This document shows positions 19,148-28,605 of a DNA stretch of 64,000 bases, piece after piece (position 1 is the first letter of the stretch; each line of letters opens with the position of its first letter). The position numbers and the translations under genes were made by a program. This DNA comes from Asparagopsis taxiformis. Its lineage: Eukaryota > Rhodophyta > Florideophyceae > Bonnemaisoniales > Bonnemaisoniaceae. The notes beneath the pieces were generated by a model. That model was not told the origin of the DNA, did not search any database, and was given only the letters and a program-made list of their open reading frames with translations. The stretch is from assembly GCA_030407315.1 (NCBI GenBank), contig JALQPE010000172.1, positions 62,001-126,000 on the forward strand, written 5' to 3'.

Positions 19148-19771
19148 ATGTCGGATCGTTTGGCGAGCAGGTGGGCGATGGTGGGCGCTGGCAGGAGTGT
19201 GCGACAGGACGATGCATTGGCGACGACGGGTAAGACGGATGTGGTGTTTGCTATTCTAGCCATTGTGGCGTTTGCGCTGATGATCATGGCGATGATGTAC
19301 GTCATGACAATGGTGTGTCTGCGACGACGATTGCGGCGTCGGTCGCGCGAATCACGACGAAGGGACGGGACGTATGCGGTGGCGATGACGTCGCCGCCGG
19401 ACATTGTGTTTGCATGGTTGGAATCGCACGGGGTGGGTCGGGCGCAGTTGGAGAGCATGTGTCCGTTGACCAAACAGGAAGGGTGCGAGGGGGAAATGGA
19501 CATGTGCGTGATCTGTCTGGAGCAATTCGAAATCGGTGTGGATAAGAGACAGTTACCGTGCCGGCACGAGTTTCACGCGAGATGCATTGAAGTTTGGCTG
19601 TGCAAAGCGAATCGATGCCCGGTGTGCAATTGGTCGGTGCAGTTTGAACGGGTGCGCAGGAAACGGAGGGGCGTCAAACCAATTTGGAGGGCGCTACGCC
19701 CGATGCACTTGGTGGACAATGAACATCCGGAGCGAGCGCTTGCGCAGGTCCATGCGAGTAGTGCATCATGA
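19148..19771 (+). CDS. Membrane RING-H2 E3 ubiquitin ligase
   Basis: 207 aa. A hydrophobic segment at about 31-57 is followed by an Arg-rich stop-transfer stretch. The RING-H2 finger spans residues 120-160: C120-x2-C123-x14-C138-x-H140-x2-H143-x2-C146-x10-C157-x2-C160. This ATL-like layout of one membrane helix, a linker and a C-terminal RING-H2 points to a membrane-anchored E3 that recruits an E2 through the RING. The substrate is unknown. It is intronless and closely resembles the RING of the spliced gene at 43796-44903. Confidence 0.85.
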   Translation: MSDRLASRWAMVGAGRSVRQDDALATTGKTDVVFAILAIVAFALMIMAMMYVMTMVCLRRRLRRRSRESRRRDGTYAVAMTSPPDIVFAWLESHGVGRAQLESMCPLTKQEGCEGEMDMCVICLEQFEIGVDKRQLPCRHEFHARCIEVWLCKANRCPVCNWSVQFERVRRKRRGVKPIWRALRPMHLVDNEHPERALAQVHASSAS

Positions 19772-20537
19772 GAGGTACTACATGCACACTGTCGAGGCGC
19801 TCAAAGTTGCAAGTTGAAATTAACATATATTTAGACGTTACCGAAAAGGTAGCACCGCTCACACATCTGTAAACTGTCAGCTGAGTAGACACGCCAACAC
19901 TGGTTCACCGCCACGTGTTGCACGCCCAATGGCCATCCATTTCCGGTCCGCTCGGACCACCACATGCTCAATGCTCCGCATTTGTCCTGTGACCCGGCGG
20001 CGCCAACTGCGTGGAGTGCACGCTCAATGAACCGAACAAAACTATTTTTTTTTTGAATTTCTCAACCGTCTCCCTCTGTTTAGCTTTTCTCATTTTTCTA
20101 CCATTTCCCGCCGAGTCCGTACTCAACAACCTCGCTGCCTCCAACTGGTCTTCCTCTTTCCCCCTGCGCCCGACCCCCAACCGTGCTTACCTCCTACCAC
20201 CCCCATCCATCCTTCCATCTCCCCGTCCACCGCGCCCGCCATCTTTCGTCCGCCCCGCCCCGCTCCGCCGCCGCGTCGCGAGCCGTCCCCCACTCTCAAA
20301 CACACCATAAATTCTTCGTCCCGCTCTGCGCGCGCGCATGAACCGTCCGCTACACTATCACCGCACTCCAAAATCCGCCCACCCTCCACCACCGTCGTGC
20401 AACCGCTTTCGCTCGCTGCCCATCTGCACACACCCTCCGCATCCTTGTTCTCTCCGCAGATCTACTCCATCGTAACTGTAATCGTGCTAATACCAACATC
20501 GATCCCAATTTCCGCCCATTCTCCCTAACAATTCGCC
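19772..20537. promoter_or_regulatory. Promoter and long pyrimidine-rich leader of the SAPS gene
   Basis: About 770 bp without a supported gene. A run of about twelve T lies near 20044-20055, followed by some 400 bp of C/T-rich sequence that fits a leader. Open frames on the minus strand here are G/A-rich shadows. Confidence 0.3.
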
Positions 20538-23391
20538 ATGCATTTCTTCCAACATGAACCTCTCGCATCGCCCATAGATGACTTCTTGACAAAAATCGAG
20601 TCCGCCGCCGCCGAGGACCTCTCCCCCGATACTCAGCCTCCAGCCGACATTCCAACTTTGGAGCAGTTTCTGGAAGAGGAGGGTAAGTTTTCCGAATCAA
20701 AAAACTTGAATGACCATACAACCACCACTAACCCGTTTTCATCCCTCTTTCACAGACGTTTTGCGCGAATGCCGCTCCGAAAATGAACGCCTCACCAAAT
20801 ACTTTTGCAAACCGCAAATTATCAGCGCACTCGTTCAATATGCTGTCAATCCGCCATCTCCGCTCACTCCGAAAGAAGAGCTCAATGGAACTGCTTCACA
20901 ATCCTCTCCAGACTCATCTACTTCGCCGACCATCGATGAAGAAAATGAAAAGCTCGGCAAGTATGCTTACGTCTCTTCGGAAATTCTCTCTGCGGATATC
21001 AAACCTCTCAGCGCGACTATCGTTGAAAATGACGATTTGATGGGTACCATTTTCTCAAGTCTCGAGGGCAGTAACCATGGGGAACTCAACCCACTTGTGC
21101 CCGTCTACTTTTCAAAGGTCATCATCAGTTTGCTCAAAATGAGAAACTTGGAGACTATTGAGCAAATGTCCAAGCGAAGCCCCTCCTTTCTCAATAGTAT
21201 TCTTCTCCACATGGATAATGGCTCAATTGCTGAACTTATAGTCAGAATTCTAGACGGTCCTGAAGCTGACAGAAGTTACCAAGTCAAGAAGCCCGCTAAC
21301 CAAGCTCTCGACTTGTTGGCAGATAATGATATTCTCAGTGGCCTCGCTGAGTGCTTTGTCCGCGCCTCTAACAACATAGTCGATCTAGATCAGGTAATTG
21401 CAAATTGTGATATTGATTCACCAGTGGAGATGGCTCCAGATGGCGACACGAACAAGGAGCAACAATTTGCAAAACAACGGCGTCTGCGGGAGGAAACTAT
21501 GGCAAATGTGACCACCACTTTGCTTGGTTTGTCGGAGCGTATACTCCAGTTTCCTTCCCTCGGCTGTCGTATTCCTGACAAACTGAGCCCGTATAGCACT
21601 CCCGACGTCGTCTCTCGTCTTTTGGATGCCGGTCTGTATGCATGCTGTAACGGCGAAACGAAGCATGATGGGCTCAAGGCTTCAGATTACTCTGCTTCGA
21701 GTGAGGAGAGAGTGCATGCTTTCACCACTGGCAGTAACTCTGCTCTACTTCATAGCTTGGGGCTGGCCGCAGATCTAATGACGACTGAAGCCAACGTCGT
21801 CCGCAAGGAGGAAGATGAACAAGCGGCTGTGGCTGTGCAGGGCACAGGTGTTGTCAATCGTCAAATGATGCTTGGATTGAGTCGACAAATATATTCTGGA
21901 CGAGGGATTGGAGCTAGTATGTCCAACGTTGATGCTAGTGACAATGATCCTTCACATGCGACATCACAATTGGATGACGAATCTGCGCAGATTCTCGCCG
22001 ACTTTGCAAGTAAGAAAAGCGGTGACCCTATTACAAGCACCAATCTCCTCGAAGAAGAGCTGGCCATTCGCTTCCGGCGGCTCTCTGAGATGTTTGGCGA
22101 GGTCGATGTGAACAGCATATCACGGTCGAGACCGCTCGGGTCGCTTCGATTGAAACTTGCCGAGTTTTTCGTGGCTTGCATGAAAAAGTCAAGGGAAGAG
22201 ACTGTACATCTAATTATTGAATTGAAAGTGCCAAACAAGCTGCTTGATTTGTTTAGGGGGTATCAGTGGAGTTCGATGCTCCATGGTGTAGTGACCAATT
22301 CAATTGTATCGGCCCTAGAAGGGGACGAGGTTGGTCGCCCAGCCCGCACAGCCTGGTTCGGGGCTGGATTAATCCCATGGCTAATTGATGCGTGGACGAG
22401 AAATACGTCAGATGAAGAGAGTGGGACTTTGCGATGTCGAGCTGGATACATGGGCCATTTAATCCGTATCGGAACCTCTCTCAAGGGCTACATTCACGAA
22501 TATGAGGCTGATCCAGAAGCTGATCTCCCGCCGCAGAGCGAGCTCGAGTCTTTTGCGGTATTTGCCGAGCGAATGCTGGCTCCAGCACACCACTTGGAAG
22601 CTACACCGTTATGTGGAGGTGCTGTCGCTGGCTCCGGTCTGAGCGATGCAGATGAAGGGGAAGAGGCAACAGATGTCCTAGAAATGGGAGGCATTAGCTT
22701 TTCGGAGCCTCTAGCAGATGGTACCAATGCAAGCAATGACATGCAATTGAAGTATATGCCTACTCAAACGGAGGAAGAAGAGGAAATCAAAGCTGTTGAA
22801 GTAGAAGATCTTCACAATTTTGGTAAGGGTGGTGATCTGAGCATCAAATCTATGGTTGACCACGATATTCCAACAGCGCTCCGGGAGCATTTGGGTCAGA
22901 CGGGTAAAATTGAGGTGGAATCAATCCGTGATTTGAATCCTGAAGATCTGAACCCGTCAGTGGAACTTCTTGATGGAGACATGAAGTATTCTGAAGCTGT
23001 GGAAGATGATGAATTGAGAGGTGTCATCGATAACATCGACTCTTCTTCAGAAGATGAGGGCTCATATGTCGCGTTTGTGGATGACAGAAAGGAGACAGGG
23101 GGACCTTCACCTAGTTTACTGACTGAACTACACAAGATGAAAATGTCAGATGGAGATCCTTCAAATTCGCTGGATGGAGTTGTGACTGAAATCGATGAGC
23201 CGGCTCCCTTCAATTCATCAGATTGCCTGCAATCGCTTGCTTCCAACATAATATCTGTACCAGAAGAAGCAGGCAACTCATCTGATGAGGAATATGAGGC
23301 ATGGGAAGACCCGGCACGGGTACGCGGTTCAGCAAGCTCTGAAAATACGATTCAATCGACAGAAGATTCGCAGACGTCGGGAGTAGCGTAG
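20538..23391 (+). CDS. SIT4/PP6 phosphatase-associated (SAPS domain) regulatory subunit, two exons
   Basis: 926 aa. Exons are 20538-20682 and 20756-23391, separated by a 73-nt intron with a GTAAGT donor and a CACAG acceptor. Splicing yields TLEQFLEEED-VLRECRSENERL, the family's N-terminal signature. SAPS proteins are regulatory subunits of PP6/SIT4-type phosphatases and act in cell-cycle entry and nutrient signalling. Helical repeats extend to about residue 600. Examples are SRPLGSLRLKLAEFF and SMLHGVVTNSIVSAL, which are typical of PP6R1-3 and yeast SAP155/190. The last 300 residues are acidic and Ser-rich, with clusters such as SSSEDEG that could be CK2 sites. The downstream BRCA2 gene is convergent. 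Confidence 0.88.
20683..20755 (+). other. Intron of the SAPS gene
   Basis: 73 nt, GTAAGT at the donor and TTTCACAG at the acceptor. Removing it restores the SAPS signature, and the length is not a multiple of three. Confidence 0.85.
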
Positions 23392-23554
23392 CGTAGATGT
23401 GTCGATGTAGCAAAGGATGCAATTATTTCGCTCTTCGTCGAACAAACAAGCGGAGATTCTTGCTCGTGTTCTACCTATTTACAAAATTGTTTTAACTGTA
23501 TGCAGGTCGATCATTTGGGCGAGGATTGACATCTGTGTACCATGCACTCTACTC

Positions 23555-26500
23555 TCACGTATCTTGAGTGCCTGTAAAGTAAGCGCCGATGCTTCTGCGG
23601 TTCCCTGATGCAAAGGCGAGCACCGCTTCTTTCAGGATTTCTAGTTGCGCTTGTTTCCCCTTCATTGCACTTTCTAGTTGCACTATTCTGGAAGTTAGGC
23701 CAATGTTCTTCTGCTTGCGCTTGAACGCCTTAGACGATGCTATAGTTGTCCGAAGCGTCGCTTTGACATGCACGAGCCCCAATACTTCATCAACTGCTTC
23801 AAATCTGGCATCTTTCAACACTACCTGCACAAACTTCTTTGCCATACCTCCTTTCATTCGCAGAGGAATGGGAAGATGGTGCACATCATCACCAACCAGT
23901 TCTAACGCCAGAACTGTTGTATTCGCATTTCTGAGCTCATCCACAAAGTATGCAAATCTGTTGTTTGCGTCAGGTTCACATTCCGTGACGTGCACAAGGG
24001 AGAAGACCCCGTCGAAATCCCACCCAGTGCAAACTTTCCCATCAACCAATTCAGCTGTTGAACATACGTGACGTGCGAGGAGGTGATCACCAGCCGACTT
24101 GGACGCTCCGTATTGGTCTACCGTCGGCACTACACTTGTAGGTGCACAAGTCCACCCGCCAATTTTCGGCAACAACTGCGTGATCCGTATGATTCTTCCA
24201 TCCGTCAGAGCGCCCACCGTGTCTTCGGCCGGATTGTACATTCGAACACACTTCCTGGTTTCTGCATTGCTACCGCTATCATTGATTCCGCAAATCAACA
24301 ATTCCAAAACTGACGATACCTTTCGTTGCACTATGTCTCCATCTTCTATTGGTACATTCCCTTGATAGTCGTCACGTGACCCAGTCGCTAGTTTTCGGCG
24401 TGCAGCCTCGTCAAATGAAGCCCTAGCCTCATCCTCGCCATCCTGTCGACGGCAGATGAATTTGGGCCTCTTGTCAGAATCTTCACCTGATTCCTGTATT
24501 GTTTCCATAAAAAACACAGGGTAGGAGCGCAGAACCACCGCTATTAAAATCGGCGAAGGACCACCGTTATCCCGAATTGATTGTATAGACCGCAGAATAA
24601 TAGGTAGCCTTTGGAGGCCCAATCTAACGTGAGAGGCTGTGAGCCTTTTCCTGAGGCCGTTCCCAAATAAACTGAGGAATCCAGAGCCAAGTTCATCACC
24701 CTCACCGAAGAAGAATGGAGGAACCGCTGCACTACTTCGCAGCGATGAACCAGTGAGATGTACTTTGTCCCCAATCCGCAGCTTTCCCGATCGCACTCTC
24801 TTCTCCAGAATTCTATCCAATGTGGCAAATGCCACGTACCAGCCATCAGTCACAGTTACGATGAGGTCCCCATGAGCACTCTCCTGTAGGTCTGCTATCA
24901 GTAGAACAATATGAGATGCAGGCGAGGAGTCACGTCTCATGATGCGCAATAAATGTGGTTGGCGGTTTGTATGCCATTCAATGGAGATTCTACGGAGTAG
25001 TTCTCTGGTCACATTGGCGGCACAAAGGAAAGAGCGTCTGGACCTCGAGTTGACTTGGTCAGAATACGTAAGTCTTCCGAGCTTCCAAACTGCAAGTGCA
25101 TAGCTCAGTCTAGTCCAAGCAGCACTGCCTACACACGTTGCCGGTTTTTTAGAGACAGCAGGGAATAACCGTTCAATCCAAGATATACATGTTCCTACGC
25201 CAAAAGCTGTGAGTTCGTCCAAATGCATACTACTCCTCACATCGGCTGGTAAAAGACCAATATTGCCGAAATCTCTTTTGCTGAACACATGATGTAATGA
25301 CCGTTCGAGACAACCAACGCCAAAAACAAAGTCAAAGGTGGGGAGTGAGGGACGAACCCTGCTCTTATTTCCAATGTGTTCTCTATTCAAAGGTATCATG
25401 CTTCCTGCTGTTGACAGGTGTGGAACACTGAATTTAGGAACCGGAATTGGAACAGGCTTTTTGGGTTTGCTCTGATTTCTCTCTGGTCTTGCTACTTGGC
25501 GAGGTCTTTTAAAAGGCGTGCCCCTCATACGGGAACCTACTTTTGCTCCTCCTCGCCTTGAGCGAATAAGAGACGTTGGAGCAGACGGAGGGGTTATGCC
25601 ATTTCCCGTTTTCTCCTGAAACAATGATCTTCTGAGGCCATGAGGTTCAGTGCCTGGTGTTCGGGGCGTCGATGCCGTCTTCGAAAGTAGTGTTCTGAGC
25701 GGCTTTCTTCCTGTACTTGAGAAAGGGGTACTGCCGCTTAGAATCAGTTTCTCGCTTTTCGTTCCACCACCGGGTTGTTTGAGAACAGTACCTGATAGAA
25801 GAGACCGGTTACTCTCTGGGGTAACAAGTGGTACACCCTTTCCGTTTGTGAACAGAGGTTTCTCGCGTTGGGGATTCGAAACTGAGGTTCCTTTGTCGGA
25901 TTGGAAGGCAGACTCGCCATCCGATGTACTCATAGGGGTGCGTTTTGAAAGCGGAGGCATCAGCGGAACGCCCTTGCCTGTGGTGAATAACGGCGTATCG
26001 GTCTTCGGAATTTGTAAAGGAACTCCTTTCCCGGTCGTGAACATCGATTCCCTGCCTGAGTCTACGTTGAACAGAAAACGATCAACTTTTGGAGTTGTCA
26101 GCGGAACACCTTTGCCTGTCGTGAACAATGGGGTAGTGGATGTCTTTGGGATTGGAATGGGGACCCCTTTACCAGTTGCGAACAACGGTTGGTCAGCGGC
26201 ATCCATATCAAAAAGCGAAGTATCCTTTTTCGAAGATGACAACGGCACCAAGGGAGTGGTTGTCTTCGGAACTGGCACAGGAACCCCTCTACCTGTCGTG
26301 AAAAGTGATTCACGACCCAGATCAGGAGGAGCTCCCTTTTCGGAAAGATTCGGAACAGGTATGGGTGCCCCCTTACCTGTCATGAATAGCGGCTTCTCCG
26401 TCTTGGGAATTGGAATAGCGGTACCATTTGCAGTTTTAAACAGAGATTCGCCACCGGTAACACTCGAGGCAAATAGAGAGCGTTCAACTCTTGGAGTGGT

Positions 26501-27643
26501 TAATGGAAGACCTTTATCGGTCTTGAACATCGGCACGTTTGTCTTCGGAATCGGGATAGTTTCTCCTTTGCCAGTTTTGAACAAAGATCGCGGAGGTTCT
26601 GGAGCTGGCATGTCTTTTGGTGCCAGTTTGTCAGATCTCTGTGGCTGGTTTCCGACAGGAGGCTCCAGGTCCAAACTGGACAGCAGGGTATTCCTGGGCG
26701 GGACAGGCGGGGTGGGCTGTTGCACACTGGCTATTGCGTCCCGCACATCATCAGCAACTGTGTCAACATGGTTTTGCAAATCTGTCGAAACTGCACGTGC
26801 ATCGTTCACAGGCAGAGCGGCGGGTGTAATCGGAGAAGCTTGTGGATTGTGCGCCATATTAGGACGTGGATGTTGCGGCGGCAGCGGTTGGGAATGATGC
26901 TGTGACGGTTCGCGCGAAGGTAGGGTGTCCGCTTCCTCGATGTCGTCGGATTCCAACATGAGTGGAATAGGGGTGACAGCGCTAACGGTCGACAATCTAC
27001 GCGCGGCGGGACGCACATCAGAGGCGAATGAATTATGCGAGAGCGCCAATCGTTTCCTCGTCGACGACAATAAATCCCTCGCGGCGCGCTCCGTCGATTG
27101 CGGCAGAAACAGCACGGAGGGCGGTGTGGACGGAGTCAAACTAAGTTCTACCTGGGCGCGTCGAATATCCGAAGCATGCAAGATAAGCGGGGTGTGACTC
27201 ACGTTCTGCGACGGCGTCTGGGAGACAATTTGCACGTCATCAAAAGGTGCTGGTTGCGGCGACTCTTCGGGCGGCATGGTAGCTGGCACGACGTCACTGG
27301 CCTCGACGTACTCTTCGCTGAGATCATCAAGAGAATCTGGGGTGGAGAGTAGATGCGCATCGCCGTCTGTCTGATTCATAGCCGGGAGCAGGGAGCGCGC
27401 CACGGCGGAATGCGCGGGCGACTGGGGCGCAGGTTGCGGCGTCATGATGCGGACAGAACGCGGTGTTTCGCCGATACGGGCTGTTTTCCGCGGCGGTACT
27501 GGACGCGGAGTTTGTGCATGGATGGTGATGATGTAGGGCGCGGTGGGGTTCGCGTGGACCACTTGGGTTTGATGCGGTGTGAAGAGACGCGGCTCGCTTT
27601 CGGATAGTGCTGACCATGCTGTTCGTTGACGCTTGCAGGTCAT
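23555..27643 (-). CDS. BRCA2: BRCA2 homologue with a tandem BRC-like repeat array
   Basis: 1362 aa, intronless. Residues about 760-1290 match the BRCA2 DNA-binding region. The helical domain has WTRLSYALAVWKLGRL and NVTRELLRRIS, OB1 has HIVLLIADLQ and DGWYVAFATLDRILEKRV, and YPVFFMETIQ aligns with the YPIQWMEK region. The protein should load RAD51 at breaks and stalled forks with help from DSS1. Residues about 355-605 carry eleven F-x-T-x-x-G motifs (F355, 373, 402, 420, 448, 488, 507, 535, 553, 580, 598) resembling BRC repeats. The N-terminal 340 residues are Pro/Ser-rich and disordered. The length is similar to plant BRCA2 and far shorter than human. The open frame opposite the array is a shadow. 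Confidence 0.88.
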   Translation of the reverse strand: MTCKRQRTAWSALSESEPRLFTPHQTQVVHANPTAPYIITIHAQTPRPVPPRKTARIGETPRSVRIMTPQPAPQSPAHSAVARSLLPAMNQTDGDAHLLSTPDSLDDLSEEYVEASDVVPATMPPEESPQPAPFDDVQIVSQTPSQNVSHTPLILHASDIRRAQVELSLTPSTPPSVLFLPQSTERAARDLLSSTRKRLALSHNSFASDVRPAARRLSTVSAVTPIPLMLESDDIEEADTLPSREPSQHHSQPLPPQHPRPNMAHNPQASPITPAALPVNDARAVSTDLQNHVDTVADDVRDAIASVQQPTPPVPPRNTLLSSLDLEPPVGNQPQRSDKLAPKDMPAPEPPRSLFKTGKGETIPIPKTNVPMFKTDKGLPLTTPRVERSLFASSVTGGESLFKTANGTAIPIPKTEKPLFMTGKGAPIPVPNLSEKGAPPDLGRESLFTTGRGVPVPVPKTTTPLVPLSSSKKDTSLFDMDAADQPLFATGKGVPIPIPKTSTTPLFTTGKGVPLTTPKVDRFLFNVDSGRESMFTTGKGVPLQIPKTDTPLFTTGKGVPLMPPLSKRTPMSTSDGESAFQSDKGTSVSNPQREKPLFTNGKGVPLVTPESNRSLLSGTVLKQPGGGTKSEKLILSGSTPFSSTGRKPLRTLLSKTASTPRTPGTEPHGLRRSLFQEKTGNGITPPSAPTSLIRSRRGGAKVGSRMRGTPFKRPRQVARPERNQSKPKKPVPIPVPKFSVPHLSTAGSMIPLNREHIGNKSRVRPSLPTFDFVFGVGCLERSLHHVFSKRDFGNIGLLPADVRSSMHLDELTAFGVGTCISWIERLFPAVSKKPATCVGSAAWTRLSYALAVWKLGRLTYSDQVNSRSRRSFLCAANVTRELLRRISIEWHTNRQPHLLRIMRRDSSPASHIVLLIADLQESAHGDLIVTVTDGWYVAFATLDRILEKRVRSGKLRIGDKVHLTGSSLRSSAAVPPFFFGEGDELGSGFLSLFGNGLRKRLTASHVRLGLQRLPIILRSIQSIRDNGGPSPILIAVVLRSYPVFFMETIQESGEDSDKRPKFICRRQDGEDEARASFDEAARRKLATGSRDDYQGNVPIEDGDIVQRKVSSVLELLICGINDSGSNAETRKCVRMYNPAEDTVGALTDGRIIRITQLLPKIGGWTCAPTSVVPTVDQYGASKSAGDHLLARHVCSTAELVDGKVCTGWDFDGVFSLVHVTECEPDANNRFAYFVDELRNANTTVLALELVGDDVHHLPIPLRMKGGMAKKFVQVVLKDARFEAVDEVLGLVHVKATLRTTIASSKAFKRKQKNIGLTSRIVQLESAMKGKQAQLEILKEAVLAFASGNRRSIGAYFTGTQDT
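25831..26581 (-). repeat. BRC-like tandem repeats inside BRCA2
   Basis: Eleven recognisable motifs of the form F-x-T-x-x-G followed by a Pro-rich IPIPKT-like or LTTP-like tail. Their spacing alternates between about 18 and 28 residues, so the true unit is a pair of motifs of 45-47 residues (about 140 bp). Six units fit, the third with a decayed second half. Confidence 0.8.
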
Positions 27644-28605
27644 GCTCGGGCGGGTGGGATTGATGGGTGGGATGCGATGGCGTGGAGTGGATTTCGGTTG
27701 AGGGATATAGATGTGTGGGCGGGCGTGCTATTGGGCGCACTGAGTTGCTTTGATGCGTTTGGCGGGAAATTTCAAAGCTTGAATTCATTTTTTTTGTCAT
27801 GGGATTTTGAATCATTGCCTGTGATAGGAATCCTATTATAGGATGCGCACATCAAGTCGGTCGCCAGCCGCGGTCGGAGAATGTGTTGTGGGAGAAAGGC
27901 TGTGTTTATCGATAAAGTAAATTGGTGCATCGGGTTGTTTTGGCTCGTTCGGTACCATTGTGTTTGAGATTGCGCAAATCGAGCATGACACCAAGCTGAG
28001 GTAACCGGTTACTAAAGGGTAGCCAATAAATACGGACGACACGGAAATAGTTTTATTGCGTGACTAAAATGCTGAGCGAGTGTTGATCGCCCCAGATGCA
28101 GTATTTGAGTGGAGCACCAACAAAACTCATAATGGGCTGTCATGAGATTCGCTTGTCAGGCGCCTGACAGCCAATAACGTGTTTTACTGATATCTCAACA
28201 TGTACAACTTACTACACCAAGATGCATGACGATCACTTGTATGAAGTGTGGATTGAGCTGCGCGCAAACACAGAAAAACCCTGCAATGCAACATCCACCT
28301 CCCCGGAAACTCGCCCAATTCCGTAGACGTCAACAGTGATTACCCGTTTGTATATGTCTCATCACTTGGGAATATGCTGCCCTAATACGTTGTACTTGTG
28401 GCGTGCTTCGCATCTGATATTTTGCTTCCATTACTTACTATATCTACGCTCTCTACCAATCCGACCAAGCCATCGAGATTCACCATCATCATAAATCTTC
28501 AGAACTGCAGCAATTAATCTCTATAAATTGCCCAGCACTTCTCGCATCAGTCTTCTTCGAGTCACCAATTCACCGCACCACAGTCACCCACGAATCAACT
28601 TCACC
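27644..28605. promoter_or_regulatory. Intergenic region with two perfect palindromes
   Basis: About 960 bp between the divergent BRCA2 gene and the 493-aa protein gene. It contains a perfect 12-bp palindrome GTAACCGGTTAC at 28001-28012, a perfect 16-bp palindrome at 28154-28169, and a CCAAT just after it. No gene is supported here. Confidence 0.45.
28522..28528 (+). promoter_or_regulatory. Candidate TATA box
   Basis: TATAAAT lies 84 bp before the ATG at 28606, a plausible core promoter distance in a compact genome. Confidence 0.4.

Noticed and set aside
25650..26897. 415-aa plus-strand open frame
   Set aside because: It is the antisense of the BRCA2 repeat array; the repeats keep this frame open too. 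No domain is seen.
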